A stretch of 64,000 nt of DNA from Acidobacteriaceae bacterium (GCA_003132405.1 PKXQ01000138.1:1938-65937); one strand, 5' to 3'. Shown: positions 22,482-34,703, counted from the first letter of the stretch. Notes: generated by a model from the letters alone, not told the origin. Translations and numbers: made by a program.

Positions 22482-22967
22482 ATGCCCCATGAAACCACAA
22501 CGCTTTATCGGCCCGTGGGCCAAGCCGAATTCGAGCTGATTCGGGCATCTGGATTTCGCGAGTTCCCGCCTCGGCTTCCGGGGCAACCTTACTTTTATCC
22601 TGTTACAAACGAGGCGTACGCAGTCCAGATCGCTCGCGATTGGAATACCAAAGATCCTAACTCGGGGTTCGTGGGATACGTGCTCCGATTTGATGTGCTC
22701 TCTTCTTATTTGCACCACTTCGAAGTACACACAGTCGGCGATTCTCGTCACCGAGAGCATTGGATTCCAGCGGCTGACCTCGAAGAATTTAACCGTAGTA
22801 TCGTAGGACCGATATGCGCGCTAGCCTCCTACAGGCGCGAAGCCAATGCGGGTGAGGCACGCGTGTTCACCTTGGGCGATTCCGGTAGCTCCGATGTTGC
22901 GAACAACAAAGACGCAATGATCGGCAATTCGTTTGAGCGGGCGCGCGGGAAGCGTCGGCGTCGCTGA
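22482..22967 (+). CDS. unknown protein, similar to small proteins labelled ADP-ribosylation/crystallin J1
   Basis: A 161-residue soluble protein with no signal or membrane segment. The body (TLYRPVGQAEFELIRASGF, FPPRLPGQPYFYPVTNEAYAVQIARDWN, then WIPAADLEEFNRSIVGPI) resembles a small family often annotated as ADP-ribosylation/crystallin J1, a label without firm experimental basis. The last 45 residues are low in conserved character and end RARGKRRRR. It interrupts the usual prfA-prmC neighbourhood. I recognise the family only by its sequence style, so function is open. Confidence 0.6.
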   Translation: MPHETTTLYRPVGQAEFELIRASGFREFPPRLPGQPYFYPVTNEAYAVQIARDWNTKDPNSGFVGYVLRFDVLSSYLHHFEVHTVGDSRHREHWIPAADLEEFNRSIVGPICALASYRREANAGEARVFTLGDSGSSDVANNKDAMIGNSFERARGKRRRR

Positions 22968-23045
22968 ATTTCCCTGGATGTCTCCCACAGTTAGTGTCAT
23001 TTCCCGAGGGCCCATTTGCCAAACAGGTTCGTGGGAAATAGATCT

Positions 23046-23963
23046 ATGCAACTTCGCCAGGCCCTGAATGCCGCTGTCGAACAGCTGACTGCCAGCGATG
23101 TCCCTTCTCCGCGCATGAACGCAGAGATCCTCATCATGTTCACGCTCGATTGCGATCGCGCATATCTCTATGCGCATCCAGAACGCGAACTCACTGCCGA
23201 CGAAATCCGCCGTTACGACGATGCTCTTGCTCGTCGATCCGCCGGCACGCCCGCGCAGTACATCACCGGGCACCAGGAGTTCTGGGGGCTGGATTTGATC
23301 GTGTCGCCTGCGGTCTTGATTCCGCGTCCGGAGACGGAGCATGTGGTGGAGGCGGTGCTCGCACTTGCTTCTGCGGGTGGATCGCCGAGCGGTCAAGAGC
23401 AAAGTCGAAATCAGAAGCTAGATCAACAGCAGCGGGCGGGGGCGCCCGCGCCACACACTCTGAGAATCGTCGATGTGGGCACGGGGGCTGGCGCGATTGC
23501 GATTGCTTTGGCTTCGGAGCTCCCGGATGCGGAAATTTACGCGACCGACATCTCTCCGGACGCGCTTGAGGTCGCACGCGCCAATGCAGCCCGGCACGAA
23601 CCTGCCCCGCAGATAAAATTTTCACTTGGTGATTTGCTGCAGAACTTTCCCCCAGCTTCCTTCGACATTGTGGTTTCGAATCCTCCCTACGTAGGCGATT
23701 CAGAAGAAGATTCCGTACAGCTCGAAGTGCGTAAATTCGAGCCTCGCAATGCCGTGTTTGCCGGACCGACGGGACTCGAGATCATCGAGCGATTGATACC
23801 GCAAGCGCACGCAGCACTTGCTCAGGGCGGATGGCTGGTCTTTGAGATCAGCGGAACGATTGCCGACCGGGTGCGGAACCTGCTCGCCGAATGGGGCGAA
23901 GTCGCGATCAGAAACGATCTGCAAGGCATCGCGCGAGTGGCGATCGCCAGAAAAGTCTTGTGA
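23046..23963 (+). CDS. prmC: release factor glutamine methyltransferase PrmC
   Basis: SAM-dependent enzyme methylating the Gln of the GGQ motif in release factors. The 305-residue protein has the N-terminal helical domain, SAM motif I (DVGTGAGAIAIAL, about 143-155) and the catalytic NPPY at 212-215 (SNPPYVG). Residues about 110-136 are an insertion including RAGAPAPH, encoded by a palindromic repeat inserted in frame just before motif I. The ATG at 23,046 matches the usual N-terminus (LRQALNAAVEQL); an upstream TTG would add ten residues. It acts on the prfA product encoded upstream. Confidence 0.94.
   Translation: MQLRQALNAAVEQLTASDVPSPRMNAEILIMFTLDCDRAYLYAHPERELTADEIRRYDDALARRSAGTPAQYITGHQEFWGLDLIVSPAVLIPRPETEHVVEAVLALASAGGSPSGQEQSRNQKLDQQQRAGAPAPHTLRIVDVGTGAGAIAIALASELPDAEIYATDISPDALEVARANAARHEPAPQIKFSLGDLLQNFPPASFDIVVSNPPYVGDSEEDSVQLEVRKFEPRNAVFAGPTGLEIIERLIPQAHAALAQGGWLVFEISGTIADRVRNLLAEWGEVAIRNDLQGIARVAIARKVL
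23432..23454 (+). repeat. GC-rich palindromic repeat, family 1, inside prmC
   Basis: Copy of the GCGGGCGGGGGCGCCCGCG palindrome within the prmC coding sequence, translated as RAGAPAP. It lies in a variable loop before SAM motif I, so the enzyme is probably still functional. Confidence 0.7.
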
Positions 23964-24062
23964 GCAAAAGTCAGCAAAACCACGGAGGCCGGAAAATAAA
24001 AGCCCCTCGTGATCCCACGCGACGGCGGTTCCCCGTGAGCGCGCCGCCTGAGAATCCAACTT

Positions 24063-27000
24063 CTAGAACGTCACCCGCACGCCAAGCTGCGCCGCGAACG
24101 GAATCCCAACTGTCGTACCAGGACCGAAGAAATCTCCCAAAGCGCCCTCTGGTATCTCGAGTTGCTTTAGGCTGGTAAGCGGCATGCAATTCGGATTACA
24201 AATCCCATTGACGGCGCCATTCGCGTCAAATTGCGCTCCCGGAATCTGAACAACGTTCACCGCGAAATTTGCGCCAGGATTATTTCGGTTGAAGAGGTTG
24301 AAGAATTCGATGAAGGGATCGACTCGCCAGCGCTCATTGATGTTCACAGGCCGCGTCACCCGCAGGTCTGACTGGATATAACCCCGCCCACGAAATTCAT
24401 CAAGGCTGGTGTACATGTCCGGGCCGTTATTCAAAGAAATCGAAATACGTCCGCTATTGTCCGCTGTCGTGATGGTGATGGGACGCGCGCTCTCAACCTG
24501 ATTCACCGTGCTTAATTCGAAGCCGCCTGCGACATGGACGATTCCCGCCAGCACAAAGCGGTGTCGCACGTCTTCGCCAGACGGGCCGTAGTCGCCCGGT
24601 CCGAAGGCATCGAGCTGTCCTTCACGCGGTCCACTTTGCGCGGTGCACACGCCATCGACATAGTCAAACAGTTCGCCAAGCACGCAACCCCACGTCTGCG
24701 CCTTGGAGAGAGTGTAATTCGCGACCAGGTCGAAGCGGCGTAGGTTGGCCTGCATGTGCAGCATCAGGGCGTTGTAGCTCGAGCGGTTGTCGGATGCGAA
24801 GACGTTGGCAGTGGGATAGGGGAAAGCGCGATAGCCGTGGTTCCCCTGCTCATGAGTGTAGTCGGCACTAACCATCCAATGCTCGTTGAAGGCGTGCTGC
24901 ACCCCTCCGGTAATGTGGATGGCATAAGGTGTTTTGTAGTTGGGATCGATGAGCGACGGCGGCGCCGCGGAATTCGGATTCACAGCTTCAAACGCGATTG
25001 CCCAGCCGTTTTGCGCGAGGTCGTTGTAGTATAGGCCGAAGCCGGCGCGAATCACGGTCTTTTCGCTGTCGCCCGGCGAGTAGGCAATTCCGATGCGGGG
25101 CGCAATTTGCTTGCGGTAATCGTGAGGCACTGCTTCGGCATATCCCAACGACGGCAGTAGCGTGAAGGAAGGATTCGCGACCTGGCTTAGCCCAGAGGCC
25201 TCGAAGAGCCCGAACGTCGTCTGATAGCGCAGGCCGTAGTTCAACGTGAGATGATGCGACACGCGCCAAGAGTCCTCGGTATAAAGCCCGAGCCGTTGCA
25301 CGTTTTGCGAGAAGCTGCCGTTACCGCCGAGATTATAGCTGCAAGTTGAGCCATCCGAAGCTGTGAAGTCGATACACCGTGGGCTAAAGGTTCCGAACAC
25401 ACTTGGGTTCTGTACATAATATGTCGGGTCATTGATGTACTTGGCGAGAGTCTCCGCAGTCGACGCAAACGCGCCGCCCAGCACGGGTTCGTGAATGAAG
25501 TCGATTCCAAACTTGAGCGCATGGCTGCCGACAACGTGGCTAAGATCGTAGCGGAACTGGTATTTGTCCTGATTGCGCAGGTCAGGAAAAAGAGTAATGG
25601 GAGTGGCGAACTGGTTGTCGCCAAAAGTTTCAAATCCTGAAATCGTCAGCGCCGTCGAACTAAAGGGAAACGCGAGTGCGAATCCGAGATCGGAATTACG
25701 CGTCTGCGTAAGATGCAACAAACTGGCGCCCATCACCAAGTTACCCAGCCAGGTCGGGCTGAATGCATAGGCATTGCTGATAACGACATTCCAGTAGTTA
25801 TTGTGCGTGGTTAATCCGGTCGAGGGCAGCGTCCCCTGCTCTACCAGTGCGTTGTGCGTGAGGTAGCTGTCTTGCGAAGTGCGCAGGAACCATTGCGACT
25901 TCGACGACTCAGCCCAATCAAATCGCACCGAGCTGATGTAATCGCGAAACGGAATGGGGACAGTCGCGGGAACGGCAATCGCAGGAACGCCGGTGATCAG
26001 GCCATCCGCCGCTAACTGCGCCAGCGCATCGAATTGCGTAACACTGGCTGGGCTGTATGCAATGCTAGCGTTCTCATGCACATTCTCGAAAGAAGTAAAG
26101 AAGAACACTTTGTTCTTCGCGATGGGCCCACCGAGCGTGCCCACGTAATTCTGCCGCGAGAAGGGCTGCTTGGGATTGGGCGCCGGATTCTCAATCGGGA
26201 AACGCGCATTGAGAGCGGCCGCGCGCTCGTAGAAAGCGCCATCGCCGTGCCATTCGTTGGTGCCACTCTTGGTGGTGATCACGACCGATCCAGCGGTGGT
26301 CCAGCCTGTGTCGGCATCCTCATTCGACGTGCGCACGGCAAATTCCCGTATGCCATCGGGCGAGAAATTCTGCAGAAAGCCGCCGATCCAATCGTCGGAG
26401 TTGTCGGCTCCGTCGACCGACAGTTCATTATTTAATCCCGAGCTCCCGCCCGTGGAAACGGCAGTGATGCGCGCCTTGGTGGGATCGGAGGGCTCGACCG
26501 GTTCGGTTCCAGGCACGAGATAAGCAATGTTGGCGAAACTGCGCGCCGGCAGCGGAAGAGACTCCAGATCCTGGCTGCCGACCACTCCTCCCCGAACTGC
26601 GCTCGCAGTGTCAATCGTCTCTTCCGTGATCGAAGAAGGATTGCTCTGAACGGTAACTGTCTCCCGCGTATGTTCCAACGTGAGCGTCACAGAGATGTCG
26701 CGCACCACACTGACAGCAACATCTACATTGGCGTTGGCTTGGGCAAAACCGTTGGCGGTAACTGTGACGCGATAACGACCGGGCAGCAGACCCTCTATGC
26801 GAAATTCTCCACGATCATTTGCTATCGACTCGCGAGTAGCGGAAGAGGCCACAGATTCAACCACAACCCGAGCGCCCGCCACACGCGCGGCGCTCGCATC
26901 TTGCACCTCGCCTCGCAGAGTGCCATTCGAATTCTGGGCAAGCAGCAGCGAAGGGACACAGACGAGTAGGAAAAGAAAGACCGATAGAGGCAGGATAACG

Positions 27001-27068
27001 GCGCGCACACGTAAACCTGATCGGCGAATTTTAGAGAGTCGAAATTTGTGGAACATTTGAAAAGCCAT
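24063..27068 (-). CDS. TonB-dependent receptor-like protein with carboxypeptidase-regulatory domain
   Basis: A 1001-residue outer-membrane protein. It has a signal peptide (about 25-45), then a CarbopepD_reg_2-like domain (NGTLRGEVQDASAARVAGARVVV to about 140), a plug-like region (LPLPARSFANIAYLVPG) and a long beta-barrel domain ending in RVTF, a terminal-Phe signal for BAM insertion. It resembles the Oar-type receptors, very numerous in this phylum and thought to take up large substrates. No TonB box can be pointed to with certainty, and no SusD-like partner is adjacent. The substrate is unknown. Confidence 0.88.
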   Translation of the reverse strand: MAFQMFHKFRLSKIRRSGLRVRAVILPLSVFLFLLVCVPSLLLAQNSNGTLRGEVQDASAARVAGARVVVESVASSATRESIANDRGEFRIEGLLPGRYRVTVTANGFAQANANVDVAVSVVRDISVTLTLEHTRETVTVQSNPSSITEETIDTASAVRGGVVGSQDLESLPLPARSFANIAYLVPGTEPVEPSDPTKARITAVSTGGSSGLNNELSVDGADNSDDWIGGFLQNFSPDGIREFAVRTSNEDADTGWTTAGSVVITTKSGTNEWHGDGAFYERAAALNARFPIENPAPNPKQPFSRQNYVGTLGGPIAKNKVFFFTSFENVHENASIAYSPASVTQFDALAQLAADGLITGVPAIAVPATVPIPFRDYISSVRFDWAESSKSQWFLRTSQDSYLTHNALVEQGTLPSTGLTTHNNYWNVVISNAYAFSPTWLGNLVMGASLLHLTQTRNSDLGFALAFPFSSTALTISGFETFGDNQFATPITLFPDLRNQDKYQFRYDLSHVVGSHALKFGIDFIHEPVLGGAFASTAETLAKYINDPTYYVQNPSVFGTFSPRCIDFTASDGSTCSYNLGGNGSFSQNVQRLGLYTEDSWRVSHHLTLNYGLRYQTTFGLFEASGLSQVANPSFTLLPSLGYAEAVPHDYRKQIAPRIGIAYSPGDSEKTVIRAGFGLYYNDLAQNGWAIAFEAVNPNSAAPPSLIDPNYKTPYAIHITGGVQHAFNEHWMVSADYTHEQGNHGYRAFPYPTANVFASDNRSSYNALMLHMQANLRRFDLVANYTLSKAQTWGCVLGELFDYVDGVCTAQSGPREGQLDAFGPGDYGPSGEDVRHRFVLAGIVHVAGGFELSTVNQVESARPITITTADNSGRISISLNNGPDMYTSLDEFRGRGYIQSDLRVTRPVNINERWRVDPFIEFFNLFNRNNPGANFAVNVVQIPGAQFDANGAVNGICNPNCMPLTSLKQLEIPEGALGDFFGPGTTVGIPFAAQLGVRVTF

Positions 27069-27302
27069 CCGGCGAATGTCAGGATTGCGACCGCTGCAAA
27101 CTTGACCAGCGAGACTAACAAGACGCGCCAGCTACTACCAGCGATAGTGAGATCGAGTAGTCGCAGAGATTAACAACAGAGCAGCGAAGAACCATCAACC
27201 AACAGCATCCGAAAGATCGCTAGGGCTTTTCGCTCCAGCAATCTCAAGAAGCCCGGGAGCGAACTGTCCCAATATTTTACATTACGACCCTAAGCGAAGC
27301 GT

Positions 27303-27806
27303 CTAGTCGGTTTTGTCTCCGGTATCGTGGTCTACAATCTGAAAACGCAGAAAGTCCTGCACCGCATTCAGAACGTCGTGATTCTTCGTCGAAATCCGCA
27401 CTCTTCCGCCTGCGGGCAGCTCCTCAAAGGAATAAGAAATTTCGGCCCTTCGCTCTTTCATTTCGGTGACACCGGGAGGAACTTGGCTGTGAACAAACAT
27501 GGGCAAAGAGAAGTCACCATTCGAGAACATCGTGACAATATGGGCCAGATGCGACCGGATCGCCTGTACATTTTGAGTGTTGTTGCTGTCGTCGACAGTC
27601 ACTTCAATCGCACCACCATCCGCCAAAAGACGGAAATGATGGGTTGTCTTATCGTGTGGAAACCCCATTGCGTCGTCGCCGTGTTTTTCGACGTCAGCCT
27701 GATGCTCCGCTTTCATGTGCTCTTTGTGCATAGGGCAGGACTGCATGTCTTGTGCTGCCAGTGGCACTCCGCAAAGTAGCAGAAAAATGAATATCGCTCT
27801 CATCAT
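27303..27806 (-). CDS. secreted protein with metal-binding motif, linked to MerR regulator
   Basis: A 167-residue protein with a signal peptide (MMRAIFIFLLLCGVPLAAQ). Directly after it comes MQSCPMHKEHMKAEHQ, a Cys/Met/His cluster like the CPMHP heavy-metal-binding motif. The rest is a soluble domain with a His pair (KTTHHFRL) and no family I recognise. Its start overlaps the MerR stop by four bases (ATGA), so the two are co-translated. A periplasmic metal-binding or metal-sensing role is inferred from the motif and the partner, not shown. Confidence 0.7.
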   Translation of the reverse strand: MMRAIFIFLLLCGVPLAAQDMQSCPMHKEHMKAEHQADVEKHGDDAMGFPHDKTTHHFRLLADGGAIEVTVDDSNNTQNVQAIRSHLAHIVTMFSNGDFSLPMFVHSQVPPGVTEMKERRAEISYSFEELPAGGRVRISTKNHDVLNAVQDFLRFQIVDHDTGDKTD

Positions 27807-28273
27807 CTCCCCTTTCGAAATTGACGCGCCTTCATCTTCGAACCCTCGACGCTTCCGGCAAGCGAGTGCAGCAAGTTTGATCTCTGCCCCGGAGCCGTTT
27901 GCTTCATCCGTTGTTCCCAGTCGCCCAGAACCTGCCTCAAGTATCTCTGCGTCTGCCTCAGCGCTTCAATGCCCGCCGTAACGCTCGCCAGTTTTTCCTG
28001 CGCCAACTTGTACACGCGATGGCATGGAGCACCACCTGCGTCACGCGCCTTCAAGACGTCGGCCAGTTCGGCGAGAGTGAAGCCGATCCGCAGCGCCCTT
28101 TGCACCACGAATACTCTCTCCACTGCGTCCGCCGGATATACGCGGTACCCCGAGGCGGTCCGCGAGGCTCGCGGCAGAACGCCGATTCTTTCATAGTGAC
28201 GAATCGTGTCGGGACTCACCCCCGCTGCTTTGGCAAGCCCACCGGAGTGAAGAATCGTGGCACCGTTTTTCAC
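27803..28273 (-). CDS. MerR family transcriptional regulator
   Basis: A 156-residue regulator with the MerR winged-helix start GGLAKAAGVSPDTIRHYERIGVLP, the second half of the DNA-binding domain (SGYRVYPADAVERVFVVQRALRIGFTLAEL) and a coiled dimerisation helix. A single Cys (GGAPCHRVYKLAQEKL) lies where MerR-type metal sensors carry a ligand Cys. The GTG at 28,273 is preferred: an upstream extension would run through the promoter. A classic MerR-type operator with 20-base spacer lies directly before it, implying autoregulation. It is translationally coupled to the metal-motif protein downstream. Confidence 0.87.
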   Translation of the reverse strand: MKNGATILHSGGLAKAAGVSPDTIRHYERIGVLPRASRTASGYRVYPADAVERVFVVQRALRIGFTLAELADVLKARDAGGAPCHRVYKLAQEKLASVTAGIEALRQTQRYLRQVLGDWEQRMKQTAPGQRSNLLHSLAGSVEGSKMKARQFRKGR

Positions 28274-28280
28274 GATGTTA

Positions 28281-28312
28281 AGTATCAACCCTGGAATGCG
28301 TTCCAGAGTCAA
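28281..28312 (-). promoter_or_regulatory. MerR-type promoter and operator
   Basis: On the minus strand: -35 TTGACT (28,312-28,307), a 20-base spacer containing the perfect dyad CTGGAA-CGCA-TTCCAG (28,306-28,291), then -10 GATACT (28,286-28,281). The overlong spacer with a central dyad is the hallmark of promoters untwisted by MerR proteins, and the sequence resembles the known zntA promoter. The -10 ends seven bases before the regulator's GTG, so the transcript should be essentially leaderless. Confidence 0.8.
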
Positions 28313-28392
28313 GCAATTTTGCTGGGGAATTGGGGATGTTATTTCTTTCGCGAGGCACGGATGAGAGCGAGGAGGGATTAAATCGGGGTTCC

Positions 28393-29817
28393 TTATCGCG
28401 TGGCGGCCGCCGGAAGGATTTCTTCGACGTCGATCTTGGTAGGATAGTTTCCCGTATAGCAGGCCGAGCAGTAAGTGGTTTTCTCCCCGTCGGCGCAAGC
28501 TCTTTTCAGGCCCTCAAGCGAGAGATAGGCGAGTGAATCGGCGACGATGAAATCGCGAATCTCGTTGATCGTTTTATTGGCGGCGATCAGCTCTTTTTTC
28601 GACGGGGTATCCACACCATAGAAACAAGGCGAAATCGTCGGCGGGCAGGAAATTCGCATGTGAACTTCCTTCGCACCGGCGTTGCGAATCATGCGAACAA
28701 TCTTCTTGCTGGTGGTTCCGCGCACAATGGAATCATCCACCAGAATCACGCGTTTGCCTTCGAGCAGGCCGTGAACCGCATTGAGCTTGAGTTTGACGCC
28801 GAAGTCGCGAACCGACTGTTGCGGCTCAATAAAAGTGCGCCCGATGTAGTGATTGCGAATGAGGCCCAGCCGAAACGGAATGCCGCTTTCGGCGGCGTAT
28901 CCTATGGCCGCGGTATTACCGGAATCAGGAACGGGAACAACAACGTCGGCATCCACCGGAGCTTCGCGCGCTAACTGGCGTCCCATAGCGTCGCGGCTCT
29001 GATCGACCGAGCGGCCAAAGACCAAGCTATCAGGACGCGAAAAATAAACGTGCTCAAAAATGCAACTCGATTGTGCGGGAGACGGCGAATAAAAACGCGA
29101 GCTGATGCCCTCAGGGCCAACGATCACCAGCTCACCGGGCTTTACATCTCGCAAGTAAGTGGCGCCGAGCAAATCAAACGCGCAGGTTTCCGATGCAAAG
29201 ACAATCGTATCTTTCTTATCGCTGGTCACGGCCGGAATGCGTCCCATGGCGAGCGGCCGAAATCCGCGTGGATCGCGAGCGGCAAAGATGCGATCGCGGC
29301 TGATCATCACCAGCGAAAATGCGCCTTCCACCCGTCGCAGGGCGTCGGCGATGGCGTCGGGCAGAGTCTGCTCGCGAGAGAGCGCAATCAGGTGAACCAG
29401 AACTTCGGTGTCGCTGTTCGTCTGAAAAATCGACCCCTGGCCCTCCAGCCTGGCGCGAATCGACGCGGCGTTAACCAGGTTGCCATTATGAGCGATCGCG
29501 ATCGTGCCCTTGTTCGACTGCACCATGATGGGTTGCGCATTCAGCAAAGCCGAATCGCCGGCAGTCGAATAGCGCGTGTGTCCAATGGCAAGAACGCCGC
29601 GCATCGATGCCAGCACTTCGTGGCCAAAAATATCCGCGACCAGCCCCATCGACTTATGCTGGCGCAGGCGCTCGCCGTCGGAGGTAACGATGCCCGCCGA
29701 TTCCTGTCCGCGATGCTGCAGCGCATGCAGTCCGAGATAGGCAAGTTTCTCCGCCTCAGGATGCGCGTGGATCGCAACCACGCCGCATTCATCGCGAAAT
29801 TTATCGGAAGTTGGCAT
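28393..29817 (-). CDS. purF: amidophosphoribosyltransferase
   Basis: First committed step of purine synthesis: PRPP plus glutamine to phosphoribosylamine. The 474-residue protein has a short propeptide before the N-terminal nucleophile C11 (RDECGVVAI), the glutaminase motif LQHRGQESAG and the PRPP loop VILVDDSIVRGTTSKKIV. Cys residues near 250, 400, 445 and 448 may hold the iron-sulfur cluster of the Bacillus-type enzyme. It lies 44 bases after purL on the same strand, forming a purL-purF unit. Confidence 0.96.
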   Translation of the reverse strand: MPTSDKFRDECGVVAIHAHPEAEKLAYLGLHALQHRGQESAGIVTSDGERLRQHKSMGLVADIFGHEVLASMRGVLAIGHTRYSTAGDSALLNAQPIMVQSNKGTIAIAHNGNLVNAASIRARLEGQGSIFQTNSDTEVLVHLIALSREQTLPDAIADALRRVEGAFSLVMISRDRIFAARDPRGFRPLAMGRIPAVTSDKKDTIVFASETCAFDLLGATYLRDVKPGELVIVGPEGISSRFYSPSPAQSSCIFEHVYFSRPDSLVFGRSVDQSRDAMGRQLAREAPVDADVVVPVPDSGNTAAIGYAAESGIPFRLGLIRNHYIGRTFIEPQQSVRDFGVKLKLNAVHGLLEGKRVILVDDSIVRGTTSKKIVRMIRNAGAKEVHMRISCPPTISPCFYGVDTPSKKELIAANKTINEIRDFIVADSLAYLSLEGLKRACADGEKTTYCSACYTGNYPTKIDVEEILPAAATR

Positions 29818-29861
29818 TTGCCACGCCTTTAGCTCTTAGCCAATTCAAAATCGTTCCAAGA

Positions 29862-32186
<2,325 letters not shown>

Positions 32187-32227
32187 TGGGGAATCTCTAT
32201 TGTCGCATCTCCACACACTGCCCCGTC

Positions 32228-32233
32228 TATACT
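32228..32233 (+). promoter_or_regulatory. -10 hexamer of selB
   Basis: TATACT lies seven bases before the selB ATG in the narrow gap shared with purL. The expected transcription start coincides with the start codon. Confidence 0.45.
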
Positions 32234-32240
32234 GTCGCAG

Positions 32241-34139
32241 ATGAAGTCTGTCATCGTTGGCACCGCCGGACACATCGACCACGGCAAGACGGCGCTCGTG
32301 AAAGCGCTGACCGGAATCGATGCCGACCGCCTCGAAGAAGAAAAGCGGCGCGGCATCACCATCGACATCGGCTTTGCCCACCTTGAACTGCCCACTCCCG
32401 ATGGCAGCAAAATTCGCCTCGGCTTCATCGATGTCCCCGGCCACGAGCGCTTCGTTCGCAACATGCTGGCCGGCGTGGGCGGCATCGACCTGGTGCTGCT
32501 GGTCATCGCCGCCGATGAAGGGATTAAGCCGCAGACTCGCGAACACTTCGATATCTGCCGCCTGCTGGCAATTCGCCGCGGCCTCACCGTCCTCACAAAA
32601 TCCGATGCCGTCGACGCGGAGACGCTCGAAGTCGTTAGGCTCGAAATCGAAGATTACGTGCGCGGATCATTTCTCGACGCAGCACAATCGCCGATAGTCG
32701 CGGTAAGTTCGTTGACAGGCGCCGGGCTGGATAATTTGAAATCCGCTCTCGTTCACGCGGCGTCGGATGTTGCCGCGAAAAATTCGGCCGCGCTGGCTCG
32801 CTTGCCAATCGATCGTGTTTTCACTATCAAGGGTTTCGGCACCGTCGTCACCGGCACGCTTATCTCCGGCACGATCCGCAAATCCGACGAAGAAGAACTG
32901 GAACTGTTTCCCGCCGGAAAACGCGTGCGGGTTCGCGGCGTGCAGGTTCACGGTGCCGCGGCGGAATCCGCTATCGCCGGCCAGCGCACCGCATTGAACA
33001 TCGCAGGAGTTTCAACCGAAGATCTGGCGCGCGGCATGACGCTCGCCACCGCCGGCACTTTTCATTCCACGTTGCGGGTCGACGTGCTCCTCTCGCTTCT
33101 TCCCTCAGCGAAGCCGCTGAAAGACCGCGCCCGCGTCCACTTTCACGCGTACACGACAGAGACGATCGGCGAAGCACGCCTTTATGGGATCAAGCAGCTC
33201 AAACCCGGAGAGGAAGCCTACGCGCAACTGAGATTCGATGAGCCCATGCTCCTTCTGCCCGGAGATCGCTTCATCGTGCGGCAATTTTCGCCCGTGGTGA
33301 CCATCGGCGGAGGCATCGTGCTCGATGCCTCGCCTCTGACTCGCAAGCAACGCGCGGAAGACGCAATCGCATTTCTTAAGATCATGCGCGATGGGTCTAT
33401 CGACCAAATGCTGGCGGCGCGAGTCGGTAGGCACGGAACTATAGGCCTGCGCCTCGACGATATCGCCGGAGAAATGAATATCCGCCGGGCGGACGCGGAA
33501 AAACTGGCCGCAAAAGCCGGGCTGATCCACTTCAATCAGATACTGATTTCGCCCGCAGCATACGCGAAAGCAAAAGCTGATGTGGTTCAGTCTCTGAAAA
33601 TATTTCAAGATGCCAATCCTCTTGTCGCCGGGATGAGCAAAGAAGAACTCCATGATCGGGCCAGCCTCGGCGCCGAGGTGTTCTACAACGTACTGGGAAA
33701 GTTGGAAGAAGAAGAGAAACTCGAAGTCGACGGCGAACTCGTGCATCTCTCCGGTCGCGGCGTGGTCATGAAAGATGACGAGGTCGAATCAAAGAAGATC
33801 ATCGAGCACGCATTCGCTTCCGCAGGATTGAAGGTTCCGTCACTGAAAGAAGTGTTAACCGGGTTGAAGGTCGATAAACTTCGCGCGCAGAAAATTGTGA
33901 CCCTGCTCTTGCGCGACAAAGTTCTGATCAAGATTTCAGAGGAACTGGTCTTTCACCAGAGCGTCCTTCTCGATCTGCGCCACAAAATCTCCGCTCTCAA
34001 AACTACCGTGCCAAAGATCGACGTCGCCCGCTTCAAAGATATGACCGGAGTCAGCCGCAAGTACGCGATCCCATTGCTCGAATATCTCGATCGCGAGCAC
34101 GTGACGAGGCGCGTCGGCGATGAGCGAGTGATTCTCTAA
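32241..34139 (+). CDS. selB: selenocysteine-specific elongation factor SelB
   Basis: GTPase that delivers Sec-tRNA to UGA codons followed by a SECIS hairpin. The 632-residue protein has an EF-Tu-like G domain (GHIDHGKT at 10-17, DVPGHE, TKSD), two beta domains ([16 protein letters not shown]) and C-terminal winged helices that bind SECIS RNA (about 440-632, ending [20 protein letters not shown]). Its partner selA lies at 11,447-12,868. The domain set is complete, so selenocysteine decoding is expected in this organism. Confidence 0.96.
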   Translation: MKSVIVGTAGHIDHGKTALVKALTGIDADRLEEEKRRGITIDIGFAHLELPTPDGSKIRLGFIDVPGHERFVRNMLAGVGGIDLVLLVIAADEGIKPQTREHFDICRLLAIRRGLTVLTKSDAVDAETLEVVRLEIEDYVRGSFLDAAQSPIVAVSSLTGAGLDNLKSALVHAASDVAAKNSAALARLPIDRVFTIKGFGTVVTGTLISGTIRKSDEEELELFPAGKRVRVRGVQVHGAAAESAIAGQRTALNIAGVSTEDLARGMTLATAGTFHSTLRVDVLLSLLPSAKPLKDRARVHFHAYTTETIGEARLYGIKQLKPGEEAYAQLRFDEPMLLLPGDRFIVRQFSPVVTIGGGIVLDASPLTRKQRAEDAIAFLKIMRDGSIDQMLAARVGRHGTIGLRLDDIAGEMNIRRADAEKLAAKAGLIHFNQILISPAAYAKAKADVVQSLKIFQDANPLVAGMSKEELHDRASLGAEVFYNVLGKLEEEEKLEVDGELVHLSGRGVVMKDDEVESKKIIEHAFASAGLKVPSLKEVLTGLKVDKLRAQKIVTLLLRDKVLIKISEELVFHQSVLLDLRHKISALKTTVPKIDVARFKDMTGVSRKYAIPLLEYLDREHVTRRVGDERVIL

Positions 34140-34150
34140 TTGCTGGCCGG

Positions 34151-34678
34151 CTAGATTTTTTCCTCCGGAAACTCCACTTCCAGCACCAGCGGCCCGGTGA
34201 CGCGGTTGGTAAGATTCGCCAATCCAATGAGCAGGTGCAGGTCAACAATCTGTTCGTCGGAAAAATGTTTTTTGAGCTCCGCGAAGTCGGCATCGCTGGC
34301 GCCCTCGGGTGTGCGTGTTAGCTTTTCCGCATAGCGCAGAGCAGTCTGCTCGGCAGCGCCAAATCCAGAGTAGTTTCCCTCCTTCAAAGCTTTCATCTGT
34401 TCCGGCGTGAGTCCTACGCGCTTGGCACCCTGAATGTGGTGCTGCGTGCAGTAATGACAGCCATTGATCAGTGAGACTCGCAGATATACCGCCTCATAAA
34501 GCTTGCGCTCGAGTGAGCGCCCCACACTGGCATAGAATCCGAGAAAGTTACCCAGCATTGCCGGACGATGCGCCAGCGTTTTCTGAATGTTGCCGGGTTT
34601 GCCTTTCAATTTGACATCGTAAATTTCCTTGACCTCAGCATTGGCTTGCGCAGGTTCAATCAAACTAATTCTGGCCAT
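34151..34678 (-). CDS. carboxymuconolactone decarboxylase/AhpD-like protein
   Basis: A 175-residue all-helical protein of the CMD family. The redox motif CHYC (C74, C77) followed by QHH near residue 80 is the AhpD-type active site, suggesting a thiol peroxidase or peroxidase-linked disulfide reductase. The ATG at 34,678 is supported by a G-rich Shine-Dalgarno stretch right before it. It is divergent from the GNAT gene, sharing an AT-rich promoter (34,704-34,710). The physiological partner is unknown. Confidence 0.87.
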   Translation of the reverse strand: MARISLIEPAQANAEVKEIYDVKLKGKPGNIQKTLAHRPAMLGNFLGFYASVGRSLERKLYEAVYLRVSLINGCHYCTQHHIQGAKRVGLTPEQMKALKEGNYSGFGAAEQTALRYAEKLTRTPEGASDADFAELKKHFSDEQIVDLHLLIGLANLTNRVTGPLVLEVEFPEEKI

Positions 34679-34703
34679 ACGCCCCCCCTTCAAATTGCGC
34701 CTT

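Noticed and set aside
27229-27263. Hairpin TTCGCTCC/GGAGCGAA as a terminator or riboswitch before the TonB-receptor gene
   Set aside because: The stem is only eight bases with a long loop and no T-run; no known riboswitch core is visible.
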